A DNA stretch of 64,000 nucleotides from the NCBI GenBank assembly GCA_028289345.1, contig JANQQL010000010.1, forward strand, positions 620,001 to 684,000. Reading direction: 5' to 3'. Below are positions 26,128-35,421 of this stretch, piece after piece (the stretch's first letter is position 1; each line of letters begins with the position of its first letter). The DNA comes from Planctomycetota bacterium. GTDB taxonomy: Bacteria; Planctomycetota; B15-G4; SIAN01. The position numbers and the translations under genes are program-made. The notes under the pieces were generated by a model, which saw only the letters and a program-made list of their open reading frames with translations, searched no databases and was not told the origin of the DNA.

Positions 26128-26247
26128 CTCGCCGCGGAATGCCACCCAGTGACCATCGCCATGTTCCCCAAGAAATCGGAGAACGGAGTGGAGTTCCCCA
26201 CGATGGCCGATGTCCATTCAGTGACTCGCCGCGGAATGCCACCCGGT
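26052..26247 (+). repeat. Tandem duplication of a gene's 3' end
   Basis: Copy 1 (26052-26150) encodes the last 24 residues and stop of the preceding gene plus 23 downstream bases. Copy 2 (26151-26247) repeats it with substitutions and small gaps. The segment TCCATTCAGTGACTCGCC occurs in both (26116-26133 and 26213-26230) and the matching stretch continues to GAATGCCACCC. Copy 2 has no gene of its own. Confidence 0.8.
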
Positions 26248-26320
26248 GACTTTCGACGGCGAACTTCCAGGGTCCGTCGGCTGACAGACCTGGAATGACT
26301 GAGAACTCTCTGGTGCTGAT

Positions 26321-26358
26321 GCCCTGGGGGCGCTTCGAGCCCCCGGGGCTTTTTCTTT
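26321..26358 (+). terminator. Intrinsic terminator after the duplicated 3' end
   Basis: An 11-bp stem GCCCTGGGGGC (26321-26331) with GCCCCCGGGGC (26339-26349), loop of 7, then TTTTTCTTT. One T-G wobble. Strongest intrinsic terminator in the window. Confidence 0.9.
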
Positions 26359-26510
26359 GCCCTTTTCTTGGGGATTCGCGCGGACTTCTCGCTGGGAGGG
26401 TGTTCTGCGATCCCGGGAGACCTTCCGGGTCACTGGTAGCCGTGGGAACGAGGCCTCGATGGGCCGACCAACGGCTTGCTCGATCGCCCAGCCACCAAGA
26501 GAGGTCTGCC

Positions 26511-29147
26511 ATGAACATCCAGCTCCCGTTCCTGCGAGTCGCGGGAATCCTCGCAACCCTCTGTGCGACGGCTCTCGTCGGCTCCTCAGCCGAGGCTGCC
26601 CAGATCTTCGTCCCCCAGGACTACCCCACGATTCAGGACGCGATCAACGCCGCTGCTCCCGGGGACGAGGTCCTCGTCCAGCCCGGAACCTACAACGAGT
26701 ACTTCCTGATCGACAAACAAGACATCAAGGTCCGTTCGTTCCTGCCGGGACTGGCGATCCTGGATGCCACGGGCATCTTCGGAGCGCTCATCACGGTAGA
26801 AGTCCCCCCCGGTGGCCCTCTTCCGGAAGTTTCCGGGTTTGAGATTTGTGGAGCGAAGAATGCGCCAGCCATCTTGGTGATTCCCCACGCGGGAGCTCCC
26901 AGCCTCGGCCTCGTACTCCGCGACTGCTACCTGCACGACAACGACCACGGCGCGGTGGTCGTTCACGACTCCTTCCTGAGCGCTCAATCCTGTGTGTTTG
27001 AGCTGAACTGGAACTTCAACGGAGGAGTGGTCGATGTGAATCATTCCGGAGTGGTCCTCAATGAATGTCGATTCTATGGAAACGTCGGCACCTATGGAGG
27101 TGCGGTTGACATTCAAGATAGTGGCTTTGGGATTTACTCCTGCGAGTTTGAGACCAATACGGCCCCGGGCGTGGGAGGAGGGGGACTGTACGTTCAGGGC
27201 TGCAGCCCCGGAAGTGTCTGTCGAGTCGTCAATTCGCTCTTCTTCCAAAACCACACCAGCGAAAAAGGGGCTGGCGTCATGGCCGGGGCGGACGCCGACT
27301 TCGACATCATCAACTGCACGATCGCCGACAACGGAAGATACTGGGAACCGGTCGGATCCGGTCTCTACGTCGCCCCCACCGCGACGGTCCACATGACCAA
27401 CTCGATCGTTCGCGAGAACGTCAATGGCGAAGACATCGTCGCGGACGGAACCTTGAACGTCGAATACAGCGCGGTGCCGTCTCAGTTCTCAGGAGTGGGG
27501 AACACGGACCAGCTCCCTGAGTTCGTGAATCCCTGGACGAAGAACTACGGCTTGCGAGTCACCTCTCCTTGTGTCGATGCGGGAAACAACAGTGGGATGC
27601 CCGCCGGTCTCTTCAGCGACCGTTCTGGCAACCCTCGATTCGTCGATGATCCAGAAGTCCCCGACAGCGGCACCGAGTCCGCCACCATCGACATGGGCTG
27701 CCAGGAACGAACGCCGTTTCAGTATGCAACCCGCTATGTGGACATCCACGCGGCACCCGGGGGAGACGGGCTCAGCTGGGCCACGGCCTTCAACAACCTG
27801 CAGGATGCTCTCGCCTTGGCCCCCTCCCCGGACTTCGCCGACATCTGGGTCACCGGAGGAACCTACTACCCGGACAGTGGTTCCGGAGATCGCACGTCCT
27901 CCTTTACACTCCATGATGGCGTCCACCTCTATGGTGGCTTCGCCGGCGATGAGACCTCCCTTGACCAACGCGACTGGCGGCGCAACGAGACCATTTTGAG
28001 CGGCAACATCGGCGCGTCGACGTCTCACGCGGACAACTCGTACCACGTCGTCGAGTTTGATGGCAACATCACCGAAATCGTGCTCGACGGCTGCACGGTC
28101 GAGGATGGGCGAGCCAATGGTTCGGTCACGCAAAGCCAGCGGGGTGGCGGGATCTACATCCATTCTTCGTGGGCTTACCACGATTGGCCGATCGTTCGAA
28201 ACTGTCTCATTCGTGACAACGAATCCACCCTCGGTGGTGCCGGCGCTTTTGTCGACAACAACACCACCACCTTCCTCAACTCTGTGTTTACAAACAACGT
28301 GAGCGATGCCAAGGGCGGTGCGATTCGACTGGGAAATACCACGGGCCCCCAACCCACCCGGATGTATCTGTACGGATGTCAGTTCAATGGCAATGCCGCG
28401 GAGGAGGGCGGCGCCGTCTCTGTGCTGAAGGCGCAGGACTTCGAAGTCATCAACTGCACTTTCTACAAGAACACCAGCACCACGGGAACCGGTGGCGGCC
28501 TTTGGGCCAAAGACATCACGCGTCCGGTCGTCGCTGGGTCCATCTTCTGGCAGAACAGCGGAGCCCAGGGAACCACCTCGGAGCAACAGGTCTTCATGAA
28601 CGTCCCGTACTCCTTGGACCGGTCTTGTCTCGAAGGGTGGACCGGGGGAGGACTGGGAGTTCATGGCGACGATCCTCGGTTCGTGGATGCCGCTCCCAGC
28701 TTCTTGAAGCCCGACCTTCGCCTGTGTGCCGACTCTCCCTGCATCAACACTGGCGCAACCAGTGGAGTTCCGGTCGTCCTCGAGAAGGACCTGATGGGTC
28801 TCGACCGCGTGATCGACGGCGACGTCGACATGGGAGCTTTTGAGTCCACCGCCGCGGCTCTTTCGCTGACAACCCCTCGAGACTCCCTCGGCGCCGGATC
28901 TGTGCTCGAGTTGAACACTTGCGGTGGCCTCCCCGGCGGCCCGCTGCTCTTCGCGCTCACCGACGTGAATGGCGCTCCGACGTTCACCGTGTTCCTCTAC
29001 GGTTTCTTCGATCAAGACGGGCGTCACGAGTTCACCGCTCTCATCGACAGCGGACTCTCGGGACTCATTGCGACGCTAAATGTCTATGGATACGCGGCAG
29101 CGGGCGGAATCGAAGAATCGAATGAGTTGACGATCACTTTCGAATAG
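26511..29147 (+). CDS. Secreted right-handed beta-helix protein (choice-of-anchor-Q-like), paralogue B
   Basis: 878 aa from ATG 26511, preceded by GAGAGG; the frame is open upstream but the upstream part contains the terminator and leader. Paralogue of the gene at 18759, with matching length and order: signal peptide LATLCATALVGSSAEA, opening IFVPQDYPTIQDAINAAAPGD, first helix (CYLHDNDHGAVVV, CEFETNTAPGVGGGGLYV), DAGNNSGMPAGL, then the second helix opening TRYVDIHAAPGGDGLSWATAF and a D-V-D-M-G-A-F-E block. The C-terminal 95 residues are the shared beta domain (LELNTCGGLPGGP, F-D-Q-D-G-R, G-L-S-G). Likely exported. No catalytic motif identified. Confidence 0.85.
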   Translation: MNIQLPFLRVAGILATLCATALVGSSAEAAQIFVPQDYPTIQDAINAAAPGDEVLVQPGTYNEYFLIDKQDIKVRSFLPGLAILDATGIFGALITVEVPPGGPLPEVSGFEICGAKNAPAILVIPHAGAPSLGLVLRDCYLHDNDHGAVVVHDSFLSAQSCVFELNWNFNGGVVDVNHSGVVLNECRFYGNVGTYGGAVDIQDSGFGIYSCEFETNTAPGVGGGGLYVQGCSPGSVCRVVNSLFFQNHTSEKGAGVMAGADADFDIINCTIADNGRYWEPVGSGLYVAPTATVHMTNSIVRENVNGEDIVADGTLNVEYSAVPSQFSGVGNTDQLPEFVNPWTKNYGLRVTSPCVDAGNNSGMPAGLFSDRSGNPRFVDDPEVPDSGTESATIDMGCQERTPFQYATRYVDIHAAPGGDGLSWATAFNNLQDALALAPSPDFADIWVTGGTYYPDSGSGDRTSSFTLHDGVHLYGGFAGDETSLDQRDWRRNETILSGNIGASTSHADNSYHVVEFDGNITEIVLDGCTVEDGRANGSVTQSQRGGGIYIHSSWAYHDWPIVRNCLIRDNESTLGGAGAFVDNNTTTFLNSVFTNNVSDAKGGAIRLGNTTGPQPTRMYLYGCQFNGNAAEEGGAVSVLKAQDFEVINCTFYKNTSTTGTGGGLWAKDITRPVVAGSIFWQNSGAQGTTSEQQVFMNVPYSLDRSCLEGWTGGGLGVHGDDPRFVDAAPSFLKPDLRLCADSPCINTGATSGVPVVLEKDLMGLDRVIDGDVDMGAFESTAAALSLTTPRDSLGAGSVLELNTCGGLPGGPLLFALTDVNGAPTFTVFLYGFFDQDGRHEFTALIDSGLSGLIATLNVYGYAAAGGIEESNELTITFE

Positions 29148-29164
29148 CAGCACTCAAGAAGATA

Positions 29165-29204
29165 CAAGAGGCCTCTCAGCGACACGTTCCTGAGGGGCCT
29201 CTTG
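29165..29204. terminator. Bidirectional terminator between convergent genes
   Basis: 15-bp stem CAAGAGGCCTCTCAG (29165-29179) with CTGAGGGGCCTCTTG (29190-29204), one wobble, loop of 10. On the minus strand it is followed by TATCTTCTT, so it can serve both the beta-helix gene and the Tim44-like gene. Confidence 0.75.
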
Positions 29205-29378
29205 CTTCGTTCGGATCTCGGCGTCTCCCCTCTGCGACCGGCAAGCCGTCGAAAAGACTTTCCGGCTTCCGACCGGCCCATTGCGCCTCAGCCATCGTCC
29301 GTCAATCCCCAACGAATCCACCGATTCGCGTTCAGCACGACTCCCGGGCGAAGATCAAGATCTCCCCGTCGACACTGG

Positions 29379-31130
29379 CTAATCGTCCTCGGTCTTCAGG
29401 ATTTCGATCCGCCGCTTTCGCCGACGCTTGGCGGCGTCCGTGTGATAGTGCTGCTGAGACCAGGCAACGTCCGACAAGTCCTTGAGGTCCTCACCGGAAA
29501 CCCCGAACTGAGCAGCAACCTTGTTCACCATCTGCTGTTCGGCCTGGGAAAGAGATCCATCGGTGAACCCGATCTTCAGCAGCTCTTGGATCCAGCTCTG
29601 TGCTTCCTTGGAATCTTGGGGTCCGCGAACCATGATCTCGGCGTCGCCCTCTTCGCCCACCAAAGACTCGAGAAGGCTCGGGGGAACCTGGCACTTGGTG
29701 GCCAGAGTCCGAAACGCATCGAGGTGAGAGGAACCAAGCTCCCGGTCGTCCTGGAGAGCGCGCGCGATCCAAGACAACACGTCTAGCGTGGTGGCTGAGC
29801 GGGCAATCTCGTCTTCACCAAGCTGCTCTTGGACTTCACGAAGAAGCGCAATCCCATGGTGACTCGACGGGCTGTGAACCGCTTGCAATACCCAGTCTTT
29901 GGTCCCACGGTTGGACGCCACCCCGCAAGAGGAACACTGGTCATCCGCACCCGGAGCCTCGGTCGCCCCGCAGGCAGGGCAGTGCGCCGAAGACAAGGAC
30001 GAGTCCACTTCGCTCGCAACCCCGGACTCGCGAATGAGAACGAACAACGACCGTCGGCGCGGACGAACCTGCCCGACCACCGTGCCCTTTTTCTGGCGGG
30101 TCAAGATCGCGGACCAGCGAATCTCGACCACGGCGCGGTCCTTCGTCGAGCCGGGCATCAAAGCAAGAACGTGCACGGAAAAGAGGGTGTGGTTCCGGGC
30201 AGTGTGGTGATGCCCCTCGAGCGGTGGGCTCATGGCATCGCCATAGGTCTCGCAGAACTCTGGTGTCGCGAGCTTTTTGATCGGCTCGGTGTCGCCTCTT
30301 CGACCGGCCGATGCCAGCCGCCAAAAAATGACCGACGTACGGTCTTCCAGGTGCTGCACAGAAATGCCCGAATCCCGACGACGATAGTCTTCGAGACCCG
30401 CCACCGGTGCCGGACGGCGACACCAGTTCCAGACCTTGTCGGTCTTCACCAACACCCAATCATGGACACCGCTTCGAACCCAAGACCCACACGCCGAGCA
30501 CTTTGCCGACCGAAGCAGCTCGACGGGAGCAGCACAACTCGGACAGGTCCCGCGCTTCCAGCCCTTCACCGTCTTCGAGGTAGCCTCTCGGCGGCGAAGA
30601 AACGTCCACAGTTCGACCGACTTCTCCGAAGGAACCGGAATGTCGGAGGGGATCGATTGATCGGTGAGCGAAGTCGGGTGAATGGAGATCTGGGAGGAGA
30701 CGCGCACGGTCACGGACACAAAGTGTGGATCTTCGCTACTCGCAACGACTTGTGGGGGATACCACCTCTTCGTGACAATCTCCCATCGCCAGCCATCTTG
30801 CTTTTGGTGCTCAATCTGAAGAAGGAAGCGCTCATGAAGGCCATCGGAGATCAGTGGCGCGATCGGTTCGATCTCTTGGCCGATCCATGCTTTCTGAATC
30901 CGGTCGAACACCAGTCGAACGTGGTCGAGGAAACCATCTTCGAGGAAGTCTTGATCGGATTGACGAACTTGCTCCACCGCTTCGGAAGAGTGGTGCACCG
31001 TGGCTCGGCGACTCTTAGGTCGAGTCCAATGTCCAAGTGGCCTGCGCCGATTCGTGGCAAACCAAACCCATAGAATGATCGCCACGGTGAAGGCGACCGA
31101 AACCAGGGTTTCTTTCTGTTCCAGGGACAT
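29379..31130 (-). CDS. Membrane-anchored Tim44-like protein with two zinc ribbons and a TerB-like tail
   Basis: 583 aa. One N-terminal membrane helix (VAFTVAIILWVWFA, about 12-25). Residues about 50-190 (QDFLEDGFLDHVRLVFDRIQ, IAPLISDGLHERFL) fit the Tim44/NTF2-like fold. A zinc ribbon C-x2-C-x11-C-x2-C (CPSC...CSAC) follows. A second NTF2-like domain (about 255-370, SVIFWRLASAGRRGDTEPI) and a second ribbon with identical spacing (CPAC...CSSC) come next. The C-terminal 110 residues are helical and carry FTDGSLSQAEQQMVNKVAAQFGV, as in TerB-like (DnaJ-associated, metal-binding) domains. This double domain-plus-ribbon layout suggests internal duplication. Function unknown; I infer a membrane-linked scaffold. 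No partner genes are adjacent. Confidence 0.72.
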   Translation of the reverse strand: MSLEQKETLVSVAFTVAIILWVWFATNRRRPLGHWTRPKSRRATVHHSSEAVEQVRQSDQDFLEDGFLDHVRLVFDRIQKAWIGQEIEPIAPLISDGLHERFLLQIEHQKQDGWRWEIVTKRWYPPQVVASSEDPHFVSVTVRVSSQISIHPTSLTDQSIPSDIPVPSEKSVELWTFLRRREATSKTVKGWKRGTCPSCAAPVELLRSAKCSACGSWVRSGVHDWVLVKTDKVWNWCRRPAPVAGLEDYRRRDSGISVQHLEDRTSVIFWRLASAGRRGDTEPIKKLATPEFCETYGDAMSPPLEGHHHTARNHTLFSVHVLALMPGSTKDRAVVEIRWSAILTRQKKGTVVGQVRPRRRSLFVLIRESGVASEVDSSLSSAHCPACGATEAPGADDQCSSCGVASNRGTKDWVLQAVHSPSSHHGIALLREVQEQLGEDEIARSATTLDVLSWIARALQDDRELGSSHLDAFRTLATKCQVPPSLLESLVGEEGDAEIMVRGPQDSKEAQSWIQELLKIGFTDGSLSQAEQQMVNKVAAQFGVSGEDLKDLSDVAWSQQHYHTDAAKRRRKRRIEILKTEDD

Positions 31131-31402
31131 CGTGGAAGAGATTGTCCCATTCCGGGAGCGACTTGGATGGACTTTCTACACCGCAGGGCTCTTGACGGCT
31201 CGGTCCCCCAGAGGGAGATCCCCGGCATCGAGGAGACCGCTCCCGGCACCGCGAACCAGGCGGGATTTCTGATTCCGCCCCTCTCCCCGATCGTGAACTC
31301 ACCGACCGGAGTCGACAAGCCGCTGCAAAGAGATTGCACGGAGCGAGAGAGCCGAGATGAAAAAGCCTCTTGGCGGTCCGCAAAGGTCAGCGCCAAAAGC
31401 AC

Positions 31403-33151
31403 TCAGTCGATCACTGACTTCAGGATGTACTCTGGCATCCACTCGTTTTGATACACGGTGAAAACCGAATCGTTGTAGTTCCCTGCAAAGAAAGAAACGA
31501 CCAAATCAAGCTCGGGGACTCCCATCACCAGTTGCCCCCCGTTGCCGCCGGCGAGGAAACCCGAGATGGTCCCATCGCGATACGGAAACTCCTCCACCCA
31601 CCAAAGGTAGCCGTAGTCGCGACCACCAATTTGGACTAGTGGCTCGGTGGATCGAAACGTCCACTCCTCATTCATGATGCGCTGACCTTTCCAGAGGCCA
31701 CCGTCCAACATCACCTGTCCGAGCTTCAAGAAGTCGCGAGGAAGCCACTGGATTCCCCCTCCCATGTAAGGCTCGCCCGTGGGCTGCAGATTCAGGTGGT
31801 ATTCCGTGATCTCGAGCGGTGTCGCGATCAGGTCCTGGAACAGCACCTCCAAAGGCTGCTCCGCTTTCGCGGAAATCACTGCGCCGAGAAGGTTCGCATT
31901 CACGCTGCAGTAGATCGCCTCAGTCCCCGGCGGAGAGAACTGGGGAAGATCCAGGGTGTAGCGATACCAGTCCAGTTCCTCCTGCTGGGTCTGCATCGTG
32001 TCTTCGTTTCCCGGAGCATTGGGGTTGCCGTCATCGCAGAAAAGTCCGGAAGACATGGTCAGCAGGTGCTCGACGTTCATCGCACTCTGCCCGAAATCGG
32101 GGACTCCCGAGAGTCGATTGCCCCGCAGTGTTTCATACACCCGAGTCTTTGCCGACAAGGCTGCCCCGGCCTCGATCGCTGCCCCGGCGAGCACCGCCGT
32201 CAAACTTTTCGATGCCGACCGCGTGTCGTGAGGATCACTGCCAGTGAATCCATGAAAGTACTCCTCGAGGACCAGCGCTCCGTAGCGCACGATGAGGATC
32301 GCGTGGGGGTAAGGGGCGTGAATGTCTCGCGCGGGGCGATCGATCAGGGTTTCGATCATTTCCCGGATGGGCTCGGGAGAGAGATCGACTTCGCCCAGAG
32401 TCGAGACCTCCCAACCGTCGCTCTTCCGCTCGGGAGGAATGTAGACCCACGGAGAAGGGCTCACTCCTCTGGCATAGAAATTCGACTCGCCCCCCTCTTC
32501 CACACGAGAGAACTCGTAAGTGCCTCGGTCGGCGAGGTCGAGGCGCAATCGGTTTTGCGAGGAACTCAGCGCTCCCTCGGCGATCACCGCCTCCTCCGAC
32601 GACCTGCCGAAGTGACCCAGCAGCTGAACACGGTCCTCGTGAATCTCGGCGCGCTCGACTCGCAAGTAGATTCCGAGGTTTCGCTCGGGGTTGCGCAGAA
32701 ACGCGGAGAGGGTTCCGTCCTGGGATTGCTCGATCACCAAGAAGAACGTGAATCGATCGTTCAGCGGCTTGACCGTTCCTCTCCAGGTCGTCTCGTTCGC
32801 GGAAGAGAGAACAACCGGGGAAGCGCTTTCATACCCGGTACAAACCAACGCCGGCTGAATCCAATGACCTTGGATCGTCCCCTGGGGAGCACCGGGAGCC
32901 CTTCCGCGAAATCCCCCCTTCTGATTCGGAAGCGAAAAGTTCAGCCACTCCCCTTCCACCTCGACATCGACAGTGAAACCGGCGATCTCCGCAGTCCAGT
33001 CGGTCCCGGAGCGCCGCATCTCTAACGCCCCCTCGATCTCCGGACCAAAACGCTTCTGCGCCTCCCAGATTCCGACCAGCGAATCGGCCGGGCTCACCGA
33101 ATCGGCGCTCAAGAACATCGATCCCATCCAAAACAAGTGATTCCCAATCAT
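31403..33151 (-). CDS. Serine hydrolase of the class C beta-lactamase family
   Basis: 582 aa. The first 240 residues form a beta-rich region, perhaps lipocalin-like (GIWEAQKRFGPEIEGALEM), that occurs N-terminal to some esterase-type hydrolases. The beta-lactamase/transpeptidase-like domain (about 255-575) has the S-x-x-K motif S312-A-S-K315, a Y-C-S-V-N motif at 414-418, and a late G-G-N-G-G-Q segment in place of the K-T-G box, as in esterase EstB/penicillin-binding-like hydrolases. A short hydrophobic N-terminus (about 1-16) may be an uncleaved or weak signal peptide. Substrate unknown. The ATG overlaps the stop of the GntR gene by 4 bases, so the two are co-transcribed and coupled. Confidence 0.82.
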   Translation of the reverse strand: MIGNHLFWMGSMFLSADSVSPADSLVGIWEAQKRFGPEIEGALEMRRSGTDWTAEIAGFTVDVEVEGEWLNFSLPNQKGGFRGRAPGAPQGTIQGHWIQPALVCTGYESASPVVLSSANETTWRGTVKPLNDRFTFFLVIEQSQDGTLSAFLRNPERNLGIYLRVERAEIHEDRVQLLGHFGRSSEEAVIAEGALSSSQNRLRLDLADRGTYEFSRVEEGGESNFYARGVSPSPWVYIPPERKSDGWEVSTLGEVDLSPEPIREMIETLIDRPARDIHAPYPHAILIVRYGALVLEEYFHGFTGSDPHDTRSASKSLTAVLAGAAIEAGAALSAKTRVYETLRGNRLSGVPDFGQSAMNVEHLLTMSSGLFCDDGNPNAPGNEDTMQTQQEELDWYRYTLDLPQFSPPGTEAIYCSVNANLLGAVISAKAEQPLEVLFQDLIATPLEITEYHLNLQPTGEPYMGGGIQWLPRDFLKLGQVMLDGGLWKGQRIMNEEWTFRSTEPLVQIGGRDYGYLWWVEEFPYRDGTISGFLAGGNGGQLVMGVPELDLVVSFFAGNYNDSVFTVYQNEWMPEYILKSVID

Positions 33152-33852
33152 CGCTTCGTCCTCGTTGTCGATTCAGAGAGTCGCTTCTTCAGCCAGGCTT
33201 CGATGGGTCCTTTGCCTTCCTGCATGTTTCTCTTAAGGAGAGAGCAAGCACGCTCCAGGTCTTTCCTTCGGAGAGCACTCAGGATGCTTTGATGAGTCCG
33301 GCACGCGGTCTTCACATGCACGGGCTGTCCCATCAGCGCCATCTCGTAACGCTTAGTCCGCTGCATGTACTCGTGAATCAACCGAACAAGTTCACGGTTT
33401 GGACATCCACTCACCAAAAGTAGGTGCCACTCGTCGTCAATCCGAATGGCTTGCTCCACGTTTCGTGCGCGGCGGAGCTTCTCGTTGATCGATTTCAACT
33501 TGGCGAGCTGATCAGCGCCCGGGATTCCCGCTCGACGGAGCGCCACCGGATCCAACAAAGGCCGCATGTCATAGACGTCGTAAAACTCTTCCATGGTCAG
33601 TGGACGCACAAAGAAACCACGCCGAGGGATCACCTCCGTGGCTCCTTCGCTGGTCAACCGAGAGAGAGCTTCTCTTAACGGGGTCCGACTCACCCCAAGC
33701 TGCGCGGCTAGGTGAACTTCATTGATCCGCACCCCCGCCGGTAGCTCCGCGGAGACGATCATCTCGCGGATGCGATTCGTCACCTCCTCGCTGAGGTTGG
33801 GGCGGCGAAGCTTGGTCGACGAGCGCGATCCGATGTCGGAAACCGAACTCAT
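33148..33852 (-). CDS. GntR-family (FadR/FCD-type) transcriptional regulator
   Basis: 234 aa from ATG 33852. A GTG-initiated extension to 34035 would run through the operator and is not family-like. N-terminal winged helix: LSEEVTNRIREMIVSAELPAGVRINEVHLAAQLGVSRTPLREALSRL, with R-T-P-L-R-E-A-L as the canonical GntR recognition helix. The C-terminal helical domain (about 95-215: MRPLLDPVALR, DDEWHLLLVSGCPNRELVRLIHEYMQRTKR) is FCD-type with the D and H residues that bind a metal or carboxylate effector. It probably controls itself and the coupled serine hydrolase via TGTATACA upstream. No Shine-Dalgarno is visible at the start. Confidence 0.85.
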   Translation of the reverse strand: MSSVSDIGSRSSTKLRRPNLSEEVTNRIREMIVSAELPAGVRINEVHLAAQLGVSRTPLREALSRLTSEGATEVIPRRGFFVRPLTMEEFYDVYDMRPLLDPVALRRAGIPGADQLAKLKSINEKLRRARNVEQAIRIDDEWHLLLVSGCPNRELVRLIHEYMQRTKRYEMALMGQPVHVKTACRTHQSILSALRRKDLERACSLLKRNMQEGKGPIEAWLKKRLSESTTRTKR

Positions 33853-33859
33853 ATGGAAT

Positions 33860-33871
33860 ACTGTATACAAT
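33860..33871. promoter_or_regulatory. Candidate GntR operator
   Basis: TGTATACA (33862-33869) is a perfect palindrome inside AC-TGTATACA-AT, the N-TGTATACA-N core known for FCD-type GntR regulators. It ends 10 bases before the regulator's ATG, fitting autoregulation. Confidence 0.6.
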
Positions 33872-34260
33872 TTGTGCCCAGCCAACAAGCGCGGTCCGAT
33901 CGCGCGCGGAACTTCAGGAAGGGCCCTGATCGGACCCACAGACTCTTCTTTGGCGGTGACGAAAACAGGGAAGGTCGGCAACTCTTCCTGGATCAGCGGC
34001 GCCAGATTCCATTCCGACGACGGATGCTTCTCCACGGTGATTGGGGGTCGGTCAAGATCCGCGATCTCGCCTTCGAGACGGGGTCACAGGCTCGCTCCTC
34101 GGGAACGACGAACATCGACGTGACCAACCTCCTTGAGATCTCCTCACTCTGCGTCTCGGCGGTGTCGGAAATGCAGCAACGTGTAACGTCCCCGCGTTTC
34201 CCCCGTTCGAGAGAGCAACTGCCGTGCAACGACCACAGGAGACTTGCCGAGGAGCGAACC
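33872..34260. other. Divergent intergenic region
   Basis: No supported gene. An inverted repeat GGTCCGATC (33893-33901) with GATCGGACC (33928-33936) could be a second regulatory site or a hairpin. The strong GAGGAG ribosome site of the plus-strand gene is at its right end. Confidence 0.35.
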
Positions 34261-35421
34261 ATGTTGCGAACAACACTGATGGCGGGATGGATGGTGGCGG
34301 GTGCTCTCTCCGCTTTGTCCCGGGCGCAAGTGAGAACCTACGACGACGGCCACGTCACTCCGTTGCCCCCCAACCAGAGCGTCGTCATTGAGCGAGGGGT
34401 GATCTTCCACGAGCTCGGCTTGAACGCGGATGTTTATCGCCCAGCCGAATCGGGAGATGAACTGCTCCCCGTCGTCATTTTGTGGAATGCGAGCCGTCAC
34501 GAGCTGAAAGATCACCCACAGTACACCGGCTGGGGACGGCTCATCGCGGCCCGTGGACTGGCTGCGGTCGCCTACGAAGGTGCCCGGGATACGGCCGACA
34601 CCGATGCAAAGGAGCTGCTGGACTGGCTGGAACGCGAGGGGTTCGACTATGGCCTGGACGCCGAGCGGATGTGCTCTTGGAGTTGTTCGGGCAATGTGCT
34701 CAAGGCGCTGCCTCACGCCCTCGCCGACAACACCGGCAAATTGCGTTGTGCGGTGGTCTACTACGGAGCACCCCTCGAAACGGCTTCGCTCCGCCCGGAC
34801 CTTCCCTTGTTCATTGCTCGCGCAGGACTCGACAACTCTGACCTCAATCGGCGTCTCGGCTCGCTCGCCTCGGCGGCTGTCGCGACCGGTGCAGAGCTCG
34901 AGTTCCATCACTACGCCATGGGCTCCCATGGTTTCGAGTTGGTCGACGACACCCGGGAATCCCGCCGCATCGTCCAGTCCACACTGGACTTCATGCACTC
35001 TCATCTGCAGCAAGACACCATGGCCGGTGTGCAAGCCGGAAGTCGGTTGGTCGCGGCCACCGCGGCGGAGCAAGCGGGCGACTGGGAACTCGCCTTCGAG
35101 TGCTACGACGAAGCCCTCGCCGAGGTCCCCCAAGACATCCGCTGGGTGTTTCGACGCGGGCTCGCGGCGATCTCGCTCGGCGAGTACGACCTGGCCATCG
35201 ACGACTTCGACCAGTGCGTGAAAGCCGGCTTCAGCGTAAGCACCGCCAACTACAATGGCGCTTGCGCCGCCGCCCTGTCGGGACAATCCACTCGCGCACT
35301 GGACTTCCTGGAAGCCGCCCTGGCCGCCGGGTACTCCCCTCGCGCCTCCATGAAAACGGACGCGGACCTGGAGTCCCTGCGAGACCTGCCTCGCTTCCAA
35401 CAACTCGTCGGGGGTTCCTAG
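34261..35421 (+). CDS. Secreted alpha/beta hydrolase with tetratricopeptide-like tail
   Basis: 386 aa from ATG 34261, with GAGGAG 6-7 bases upstream. Signal peptide GWMVAGALSALSRA. The hydrolase fold occupies about 40-255: LLPVVILWNASRHE strand, GRLIAARGLAAVAYEGA, a nucleophile-elbow-like S-W-S-C-S-G-N at about 140-147, LPLFIARAGLDNS carrying a possible acid, and the His motif G-S-H-G-F-E. The elbow departs from G-x-S-x-G, so the nucleophile (Ser or Cys, as in dienelactone-hydrolase-like enzymes) is uncertain. Residues about 265-380 contain two or three TPR-like helical pairs (AAEQAGDWELAFECYDEALAEVPQD, GEYDLAIDDFDQCVKAG). Substrate unknown. Confidence 0.8.
   Translation: MLRTTLMAGWMVAGALSALSRAQVRTYDDGHVTPLPPNQSVVIERGVIFHELGLNADVYRPAESGDELLPVVILWNASRHELKDHPQYTGWGRLIAARGLAAVAYEGARDTADTDAKELLDWLEREGFDYGLDAERMCSWSCSGNVLKALPHALADNTGKLRCAVVYYGAPLETASLRPDLPLFIARAGLDNSDLNRRLGSLASAAVATGAELEFHHYAMGSHGFELVDDTRESRRIVQSTLDFMHSHLQQDTMAGVQAGSRLVAATAAEQAGDWELAFECYDEALAEVPQDIRWVFRRGLAAISLGEYDLAIDDFDQCVKAGFSVSTANYNGACAAALSGQSTRALDFLEAALAAGYSPRASMKTDADLESLRDLPRFQQLVGGS

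Noticed and set aside
33853..34260. Long N-terminal extensions of the alpha/beta hydrolase (plus) and GntR (minus) genes
   Set aside because: The extensions overlap each other and the operator, have no family similarity, and signal peptide/HTH starts lie downstream.
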